DNA of 5,426 bases from Candidatus Aenigmatarchaeota archaeon (GTDB lineage: Archaea > Aenigmatarchaeota > Aenigmatarchaeia > QMZP01 > JAFGSV01), in contig JAUXKD010000042.1 of assembly GCA_030624445.1 (NCBI GenBank), positions 1-5,426 of the forward strand, written 5' to 3'. The translations under genes and the position numbers were made by a program. Below, piece by piece: positions 1-4,696 of this stretch (within the stretch, counting starts at the first letter, position 1; each line of letters begins with the position of its first letter). Under the pieces are notes generated by a model, which saw only the letters and a list, made by a program, of their open reading frames with translations, ran no database searches and was not told the DNA's origin.

Positions 1-62
1 AATTCCAATTTTCTGCAGTTAACATCTATCCGGAGGCATTCAGATGTTTTAATAGTTTTCAT
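1..62 (-). CDS. Possible N-terminal start of an unidentified leftward gene, cut by the window edge
   Basis: An ATG on the minus strand at 62-60 opens a frame that stays free of stops to the left edge. It encodes about 20 residues beginning MKTIKTSECLRI. The peptide is polar and looks like an ordinary protein N-terminus, whereas rightward frames through the same bases give Phe/Ile/Tyr-rich peptides typical of non-coding AT-rich DNA. No Shine-Dalgarno precedes the ATG. A TTTAAA element lies about 30 bases upstream (89-94), so a leaderless transcript is conceivable. A second minus-strand ATG at 25-23 opens a different frame that also reaches the edge. Twenty codons are too few to identify a family or to exclude chance, so this is a tentative call that depends on the neighbouring sequence. 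Confidence 0.28.
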   Translation of the reverse strand, partial: MKTIKTSECLRIDVNCRKLE

Positions 63-148
63 GTTTATTTATATATTTTATATTTTTGTTTAAACTAAAA
101 ATCAATTATATAGAATAATAATGTTAATATAATTATTAATGTCATGAT

Positions 149-160
149 ATGTTTAAACAT
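149..160. repeat. 12-bp perfect palindrome ATGTTTAAACAT, possible operator
   Basis: Bases 149-160 read the same on both strands. The centre lies about 28 bases upstream of the centre of the TATA-like box at 179-186, a place where archaeal activators or repressors could bind. Its core GTTTAAAC recurs at 88-95, 63 bases away (about six helical turns). The same 8-mer also occurs inside the kinase gene near 2712-2719, so chance in AT-rich DNA is a real alternative. No binding protein can be named. Confidence 0.3.
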
Positions 161-178
161 TTTGTATTTATCAATTTG

Positions 179-186
179 TTTATAAA
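179..186 (+). promoter_or_regulatory. Probable archaeal TATA box, leaderless promoter
   Basis: The sequence TTTATAAA matches the archaeal TATA consensus well. Its centre is about 26 bases before the ATG at 209, the usual distance between a TATA box and the transcription start. This predicts an mRNA that begins at or within a few bases of the start codon. The absence of any Shine-Dalgarno-like GGAGG or GGTGA between 187 and 208 agrees with a leaderless message. A purine-rich BRE element is not obvious upstream. The region offers other AT-rich candidates, so the assignment rests on spacing. Confidence 0.5.
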
Positions 187-208
187 GAGTTCTAATGTAT
201 AGATATTT

Positions 209-766
209 ATGACCGCGGATCTGTCAGAGGAAATCCGAAAGAACAAATTCCTCCTTATACTTTTGGAGGAGCAGGTGTACAAGGAGAAAGTAAAGGAAAT
301 GGCAGAATTCCTTGAGAAAACAGGGTCCAAGGCATGTTACGTGTGTCTCAGCAGGCCTTATGCCGACGTGATGGACGACTTTAAAAACAGTGTAATGAAC
401 GCTGATGTTTTTTTCTTCGTCGATGTTCTTAGCTCTCACTATGGAACTCCGGAAGCCGTTCAGAACTGCATTTTCGTTTCCGAGCCAACGGATCTGGAAG
501 GGATCGGAAACGCGATAACGAAAGCTATAGATGAAAATAACTGCAATGCTGTTATTTTGGACACCGTTTCCGCCTTGCTCTTGTACCACCAAATCTATTC
601 CATTACCAAGTTCACAAACAAGCTTGTTTCAAAAAATAAAGAGGAGAAAATAAAGAAGCTGTTCATAATCAACAGGGGGGAAAGCATCCCGATAGATGAA
701 ATAGACATGCTCACAAAGGATCTTGGGCTGTTCGCAGACAAGAAGATCGACGTGACGGCAGTATGA
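209..766 (+). CDS. KaiC/RAD55-like RecA-fold protein without P-loop, probable signalling protein
   Basis: The 185-residue product resembles the short archaeal RecA-superfamily proteins related to KaiC and RAD55 that occur next to two-component genes. Visible fold elements in order are a first strand (KFLLILLE, residues 13-20), a second strand (ACYVCLSRPYADV, 42-54), a third (ADVFFFVDVL, 65-74), IFVSEP (88-93), and a Walker B-like strand NAVILDTVSALLLY (113-126) with Asp118, followed by a helix and LFIIN (151-155). The end, DLGLFADKKIDV, also fits the family. No GxxxxGK[ST] Walker A motif is present: where it would sit the protein has EEQVYKEK. Normal ATP hydrolysis is therefore unlikely, and a scaffold or regulatory role is inferred. 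The start at 209 is supported by an in-frame TAG at 200-202 just upstream and by the TATA spacing. It probably forms an operon with the receiver gene 41 bases downstream. The family assignment is by fold pattern, not by a search. Confidence 0.72.
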   Translation: MTADLSEEIRKNKFLLILLEEQVYKEKVKEMAEFLEKTGSKACYVCLSRPYADVMDDFKNSVMNADVFFFVDVLSSHYGTPEAVQNCIFVSEPTDLEGIGNAITKAIDENNCNAVILDTVSALLLYHQIYSITKFTNKLVSKNKEEKIKKLFIINRGESIPIDEIDMLTKDLGLFADKKIDVTAV

Positions 767-785
767 AACGGGTAACAATAATAAA

Positions 786-798
786 GGTGAAAAGGTGA
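786..798 (+). promoter_or_regulatory. Tandem ribosome binding sites (two GGTGA motifs) before the receiver gene
   Basis: AAGGTGA occurs twice in a row, with GGTGA at 786-790 and again at 794-798. The second copy ends 9 bases before the ATG at 808, a workable spacing, and matches the GGTGA part of the archaeal anti-Shine-Dalgarno pairing region. It fixes the start of the regulator. The first gene of the pair lacks such a site, which fits a leaderless first gene and a Shine-Dalgarno-led second gene within one operon. Confidence 0.6.
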
Positions 799-807
799 AT
801 ACTTAAT

Positions 808-1179
808 ATGGGCAAGAAAAAGATAATGGTCGTGGATGACGAGGAAAGCCTGATTGAACTTGTAAGTGCCGTTATGGAAGAGGAGAACTACGAAGTAATC
901 ACAGCCATGAGCGGGGAGGAATGCCTTGAGAAACTGAAGGCGGAGAAACCTGACCTTATTATTCTTGACATGATGATGCCGGGAATGAGCGGGAGAGAGG
1001 TCTGCGAGAAGATAAAGGCAAATCCAAAAACAAAGGATTTAAAGGTAGCATTTCTTACCGTGGCGAAATTCTCAGAAACCGGCAAAAACACACTGACTGA
1101 AATGAAAGTTCTGGATTACATCACGAATCCATTTTATAACGACGACTTGAAAAAAAGGGTAAAGAAAATGATCGGATAG
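808..1179 (+). CDS. Single-domain CheY-like response regulator (receiver only)
   Basis: The 123-residue product is a complete receiver domain with no output domain. The acidic pocket is Asp10, Asp11 and Glu12 (VVDDEES), the phosphoacceptor is Asp54 in LIILDMMMPGMSG, and the conserved Thr is Thr84 (FLTVAK). Tyr104 corresponds to the switch aromatic residue of CheY. The usual Lys of the (Y/F)xxKP motif is replaced: residues 103-109 read DYITNPF, with Asn107. This Lys normally contacts the phosphoryl group and couples phosphorylation to the conformational switch, so signalling may be altered. Such proteins act by binding partner proteins or as phosphorelay intermediates in the cytoplasm. The gene follows the KaiC-like gene after 41 bases and converges with the histidine kinase gene, a candidate phosphodonor. 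It ends with TAG. Confidence 0.93.
   Translation: MGKKKIMVVDDEESLIELVSAVMEEENYEVITAMSGEECLEKLKAEKPDLIILDMMMPGMSGREVCEKIKANPKTKDLKVAFLTVAKFSETGKNTLTEMKVLDYITNPFYNDDLKKRVKKMIG
1150..1156 (-). terminator. Possible T-tract terminator for the leftward kinase operon
   Basis: Seven A on the + strand give a U7 run on the leftward transcript about 30 bases after the kinase stop, with a further short T-rich stretch before it. Archaeal termination commonly uses U-rich tracts without a strong hairpin. The tract lies inside the 3' end of the receiver gene, so the two transcripts would overlap in antisense. There is only weak hairpin support (GTTC/GAAC, 1180-1191). Confidence 0.3.
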
Positions 1180-1229
1180 GTTCTTCAGAACAGCTTTTCA
1201 CTCCTTTTTCTCAGTTCTTCTGATTTTTT
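1180..1229 (+). terminator. Possible T-rich terminator for the KaiC-like/receiver operon
   Basis: Directly after the receiver stop there is a small inverted repeat (GTTC, loop TTCA, GAAC at 1180-1191) followed by T4 (1195-1198), T5 (1205-1209) and T6 (1224-1229) runs. Serial T-runs of this kind are typical archaeal termination signals. They fall in the 3' end of the kinase coding sequence on the opposite strand, where Lys/Glu-rich codons would produce them anyway, so the call is tentative. Confidence 0.35.
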
Positions 1230-3947
1230 AAGAGCCTCTTTAGCCCTTATTTCCTCTTCATGGGCACGCACTTTTGTAACGCCTTTTATGGGCAATGTGA
1301 AATGGAACTCGCTTCCTTTTCCCGGTTCGCTTTTTACCCATATCTTACCGCCGAGTACGTACAGGAATTCCTTGCACAGGGACAGTCCAAGACCTGTACC
1401 GCCCGCCTTCCTCGTATATGACGAGTCCACCTGATAGAACCTTCCGAATATCTTCTCCTGCTGTTCCTCTGCTATACCTATTCCCGTGTCCTTCACTACG
1501 ATAAGTACATCTTCGTTCTCCCTGAACGCCTTCACTGTTATTTTGCCTTTTTGTGTGTACTTCACGGCGTTGCTTATGAGGTTTATCATTATCTCTGTCA
1601 GCTTCTCCCTGTCCGTTGTGATTCTCGGTAATCCTTTGTTGAAATCATATTCCGATTCCAGGCCCTTCTCCTTTATCGCCACGTCCATTTCCCTTCTCAC
1701 GCTTTTCATCAGTTCTTTAATATCGACCTCCCCTAAATCGGGCTTCAGCATCCCGAGGTCTATCCTGGAAAGGTCGAGCATGTCAGAAACAAGCTTGGCG
1801 AGCCTTTTTGTTTCATGGTCCATTATCTTCAGGTATTTGTTCCTCTTCGTGAAGTTGTTCGCAACCTTCCTGTCCTGCAATAGCTGTGAAAAGCCGTGAA
1901 TGGAAGTTAAGGGGGTCTTCAGTTCATGCGCCGCTATCGATATGAACTGGTTCTTCTTTATATCCATCTCTTTGAGTTCTTTCAGGCTTTTCCTCAACTC
2001 GTCCTGCGTGCGCATAAGCTCCTTGTTCGTCTGGTCCGTGTCTTCCATCATGTTCAGGACAGCGGTTTTCGTGACTGTCAGTTCCTTGACCTTTTTGTCC
2101 AGTTCCTTTGTCCTTTCCTTGACATTCCGTTCCAGCTCTTCTGCATGCATTCTTATCTTTTCCTGAGATTTTTTCAGATCCTTGGTCATCTGACTGAAAG
2201 CAGAAGCGAGCTGTCCGATTTCATCCCTTGATCCGACTTCTATTTTCGTATACAACTTGCCTCTGCCGATTTCTTTGGCAGTGTCCCTTAATCTTACGAG
2301 TGGTTTTGTTAACGATCTTGAAAATGCAAAGGAAAAGATTGTGCCGAGAATTGCAACGATAACGATAATCGATATCATGGAATTTTGCAAGTTGAGGAGC
2401 GGAGCGAAGGCTTCATTTTCATCTGTTTCCGCCAAGAGGCACCATTCCATTTCCGGCATATAAACATGCGTCCCTAAAACGTTAACCCCCCTATAATCCG
2501 GGAACACCGTTATTGACTCGTGCCCGGCATGTTCTCTCAGGTCTTCACGCATGCTGAAACAGTTTTTTACATTTTGCGTATCGGCCTTCTGTTTGAGAAA
2601 AGTGTCTTCCCTGAACCTTGAAGGAGTTATCATGTAACCATCTTTGTTTACTATGTAAATCTCACCAGACTCCCCCAAACCGGTTCTGTCCGTTGTTATA
2701 TCATACAAACTGTTTAAACCCATATCGAAGATCACTCCGCCCAACAACTGCCCGTTTCCATCAAAAATTGGCAAAGCAAAATCAACACAAGCTACATTGA
2801 AGCCACCACACCAATGCGCATCTTTAAAGGAAACGTTTTTTTCCTTCAGCGCGGACAACACTTCTGATTCTTCCATGTGTATGCTGCTTTCATCCGAAGA
2901 AAGAACAACAATACCGGTCCTGTCGATTAACGACACCCTAAGAATATCTTTTTCAAATTCAATCACTTCGATAATTCTTTCCTTCGCATTCTCTAACTTA
3001 CTGTCATATTCCGGATCATCTCTGCTTGTGCTCAAGAAGTCCTTTATAGGATTTGATGATAACATAATCCCGATGGATTCTCTATGTTCCCCGAAAAAAT
3101 CTTCAACGTGGTTTGCCCTTGAATGTGCTACGGATTCCAATCCGTTCTTAATTTGCAATTCTACGATATCCTTCGTAATAAAAGTGGCTGAAAGTGAGAT
3201 GAATATACCGACAAGCATTATAAGCGATAAAAAGGTTGCAGTCAATTCCCTCTGAATACTGGAAGAAACAGGAGTCATCAGCCTGTACTTAATTATGGTA
3301 TATGCGATGATCAGTACCGAGACTGTTATAAACAAGGTTGAAAGCGGGACCATCTCAAATCCGACAAGTGGAGGGATAACCTCTGTTACGACTCCGCCCA
3401 GAAGGGGGATGATTATTGCAGTTAAGAGAAACTTTGCCTGGATTTTTTCCTTTCCCGAGGGAGTTCTTGAATAGAATCTGTAGCAAAAGAAAACACCAGC
3501 AACGAAATATCCAATGACATAAAATGTAAACGGAATGGACAAAATTCCACTTACAGGGCTATAGCCCCACCAGGATGCTTTCATGCCCACTGTTACCAGA
3601 TTTGTTGTTAGGTTCACAAAAACAAAAAACAAGGCGGGCAGATACAAAGGTATATAGTATATTTTTTTTGAGGCCAATTTATTTTTTGTAAAGACCAGAA
3701 AGAAATGGAGTAAAGGGGCAGGAAAAATCGAGGAACCCAATTCCAATATTTTGTTCGACTGAAAAGCCGCTTCAGCCGTCGTGGATGTGAAAACGAGAAA
3801 AGTCCCAAAAGCCCACACCGCCATCATGAATGCGAATAAGCTGTAGAGTATGTTCGACTTATTCTTGGGATTCCTGTAAAGAATATAAGACCCAAGTATT
3901 ACGTTTGCACAAAGGGCTACAAGCGGTAAAAACGCGTATAAGTTCAT
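1185..3947 (-). CDS. Membrane histidine kinase: 7TM region, Cache sensor, HAMP, HisKA, HATPase_c
   Basis: The 920-residue product senses a signal at the membrane and autophosphorylates on His. Residues 1-222 contain seven hydrophobic segments (about 5-23, 32-54, 66-88, 95-117, 134-158, 171-195, 202-220), resembling the 7TM N-terminal region of some histidine kinases. An eighth segment (235-257) leads to an extracytoplasmic Cache-type sensor (about 260-515, with GLGESGEIYIVNKDGYMITP at 423-442). A ninth (523-543) leads back to a HAMP domain (about 543-596). A charged coiled coil (about 590-662) precedes HisKA with His674 in AAHELKTPL. The ATPase domain shows the N-box NLISNAVKYT (Asn793), the G1 box DTGIGI (Asp820), the F-box FGRFYQ (834-839) and the G2 box GGTGLGL (849-855), so catalysis should be intact. 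A Lys/Glu-rich tail of about 33 residues follows. The ATG overlaps the TGA of the PAS gene and has GGTGA 6 bases upstream, so translation is probably coupled. The substrate regulator is unproven, although the convergent receiver is the nearest candidate. Confidence 0.93.
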   Translation of the reverse strand: MNLYAFLPLVALCANVILGSYILYRNPKNKSNILYSLFAFMMAVWAFGTFLVFTSTTAEAAFQSNKILELGSSIFPAPLLHFFLVFTKNKLASKKIYYIPLYLPALFFVFVNLTTNLVTVGMKASWWGYSPVSGILSIPFTFYVIGYFVAGVFFCYRFYSRTPSGKEKIQAKFLLTAIIIPLLGGVVTEVIPPLVGFEMVPLSTLFITVSVLIIAYTIIKYRLMTPVSSSIQRELTATFLSLIMLVGIFISLSATFITKDIVELQIKNGLESVAHSRANHVEDFFGEHRESIGIMLSSNPIKDFLSTSRDDPEYDSKLENAKERIIEVIEFEKDILRVSLIDRTGIVVLSSDESSIHMEESEVLSALKEKNVSFKDAHWCGGFNVACVDFALPIFDGNGQLLGGVIFDMGLNSLYDITTDRTGLGESGEIYIVNKDGYMITPSRFREDTFLKQKADTQNVKNCFSMREDLREHAGHESITVFPDYRGVNVLGTHVYMPEMEWCLLAETDENEAFAPLLNLQNSMISIIVIVAILGTIFSFAFSRSLTKPLVRLRDTAKEIGRGKLYTKIEVGSRDEIGQLASAFSQMTKDLKKSQEKIRMHAEELERNVKERTKELDKKVKELTVTKTAVLNMMEDTDQTNKELMRTQDELRKSLKELKEMDIKKNQFISIAAHELKTPLTSIHGFSQLLQDRKVANNFTKRNKYLKIMDHETKRLAKLVSDMLDLSRIDLGMLKPDLGEVDIKELMKSVRREMDVAIKEKGLESEYDFNKGLPRITTDREKLTEIMINLISNAVKYTQKGKITVKAFRENEDVLIVVKDTGIGIAEEQQEKIFGRFYQVDSSYTRKAGGTGLGLSLCKEFLYVLGGKIWVKSEPGKGSEFHFTLPIKGVTKVRAHEEEIRAKEALKKSEELRKRSEKLF

Positions 3948-3958
3948 TCTTCATCACC
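3944..3958 (-). promoter_or_regulatory. ATGA stop/start overlap with GGTGA site, translational coupling
   Basis: On the minus strand the PAS gene ends with TGA (3946-3944) and the kinase begins with ATG (3947-3945), giving the classic 4-base ATGA overlap. A GGTGA motif (3958-3954) lies 6 bases before the kinase ATG, inside the last codons of the PAS gene. Ribosomes ending the PAS gene can restart on the kinase, which would keep the two products in ratio. It also fixes the kinase start. Confidence 0.75.
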
Positions 3959-4693
3959 CGCATTAATTCCGTGTTTTTTCAGTTTATTCTCCAGTATTTT
4001 TAAACTTTTCTTCAGATCGACCATCCTGAGTTCCCTTCCAACACTCAGCCTGCTGAATCTTTCCAGATCATTGAACTTTGATTGCAGTTCATTTTTCGAT
4101 TTCTTGAGTTCGTCTTCAGCTCTCTTGCGCTCGGTGATATCCTGTATCACTCCCACCATTCTGATGGGTTTGCCTGTTTTATCGTAAAAAACCTTGGCCC
4201 CCTCGTGAACGGTGCGTTCAGAGCCGTTCGGCAAAACTATTCGGTAGTCGATAGAGTGGAGTTTTCTCTTATTCAAAGCCTCATTGACAGATTCTTCAAC
4301 GAGATCTCTGTCATCCGGGTGAACGCTCTTTAAGAAAGCATCATACGTGGCCCCGAACTGATGCGGAGTGAGGCCGAAGATGCGGTATATTTCGTCGGAC
4401 CATCTCAACTTGTTGGTAACGATGTCCAAATCCCAGTTTCCTATATGGCTAATCTGTTGGGCCTCGGCGAGACTGGCCTCACTTTTCTGGAGCTTCTCCT
4501 CCATCTTCTTCCGTTCTGTTATATCCCAGAAGATTCCCAGTATGCCGACAACAACGCCCTTTTCGCCTCTGACCGGTGTTTTGATTGTGTGCACAAACGC
4601 TTTTTTTCCATCCTGGATGTAATCCTCATCTATGTCTTCTATCTTCCCGGACTTCAAAAACCTTATATCGTCCGTTCTGTATTTTTTTGCCAA
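3944..4693 (-). CDS. C-terminal part of a multi-PAS sensor protein, downstream of an in-frame stop
   Basis: This 249-codon open frame is in the same frame as the fragment upstream and is separated from it only by a TAA. A start could be the TTG at 4693-4691, but its only ribosome-site candidate is a poor AGG immediately before it, and initiation there would begin inside a PAS domain. Residues 1-63 complete that PAS domain (HTIKTPVRGEKG, then GIFWDITERKK). A second PAS domain of the PAS_3 type covers about 78-190 (GNWDLD, WSDEIYRIFGLTP, HPDDRDLV, DITERKR). A coiled-coil tail follows with VGRELRMVDLKK (218-229), a motif I recall from the ends of other PAS proteins. There is no HisKA or ATPase domain. 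The most likely reading is the remainder of one broken or misread gene. It overlaps the kinase gene by 4 bases. PAS domains bind cofactors or small ligands and mediate dimer contacts; no haem or flavin motif could be recognised. Confidence 0.6.
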   Translation of the reverse strand: MAKKYRTDDIRFLKSGKIEDIDEDYIQDGKKAFVHTIKTPVRGEKGVVVGILGIFWDITERKKMEEKLQKSEASLAEAQQISHIGNWDLDIVTNKLRWSDEIYRIFGLTPHQFGATYDAFLKSVHPDDRDLVEESVNEALNKRKLHSIDYRIVLPNGSERTVHEGAKVFYDKTGKPIRMVGVIQDITERKRAEDELKKSKNELQSKFNDLERFSRLSVGRELRMVDLKKSLKILENKLKKHGINAGDEE

Positions 4694-4696
4694 TTA
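4694..4696 (-). other. In-frame TAA stop inside a PAS domain
   Basis: On the minus strand the codons run TAT CAC AGG TAA TTG GCA AAA, giving YHR, stop, LAKK. Related PAS domains that I recall have Glu at this place (as in a pattern like YPKELAEKYRADD), so a single GAA to TAA change would explain the stop. The frame is open on both sides, so no frameshift is needed. UAA is not the codon used for pyrrolysine (UAG) or selenocysteine (UGA), which makes programmed readthrough unlikely. Confidence 0.8.

Larger units (their letters stand above)
63..208. other. AT-rich intergenic control region
   Basis: This stretch of 146 bases is very rich in A and T compared with the genes around it. No credible coding frame is visible in it. 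It holds a TATA-like box close to the downstream gene, two copies of the palindrome GTTTAAAC, and many short TTTATAT and TAATAT tracts. If the leftward gene at the left edge is real, this is a divergent promoter region. No hairpin resembling a riboswitch and no tRNA-like fold was seen. Confidence 0.6.

Noticed and set aside
21..48. Inverted repeat AACATCT/AGATGTT with a 14-base loop followed by T-rich sequence, considered as a terminator for a gene to the left
   Set aside because: The stem is only 7 pairs and AT-rich with a long loop, and the same DNA may be the start of a leftward gene. It is too weak to annotate.
32..52. GGAGG followed by ATG on the + strand, considered as a gene start
   Set aside because: The frame is ATG TTT TAA, a two-codon peptide, so the GGAGG is probably coincidental or part of the leftward frame.
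224..592. A 122-codon leftward open frame opposite the KaiC-like gene
   Set aside because: The rightward frame has the fold pattern, promoter and operon context. The leftward peptide shows no family features.
2797..3255. A 152-codon rightward open frame opposite the kinase Cache region
   Set aside because: The Ser/Phe/Ile-rich composition is that of a shadow of the real kinase frame, and no domain is visible.
4694..4696. Stop-codon readthrough with a special amino acid
   Set aside because: The codon is TAA. Pyrrolysine uses TAG and selenocysteine uses TGA, and no insertion element was recognised.
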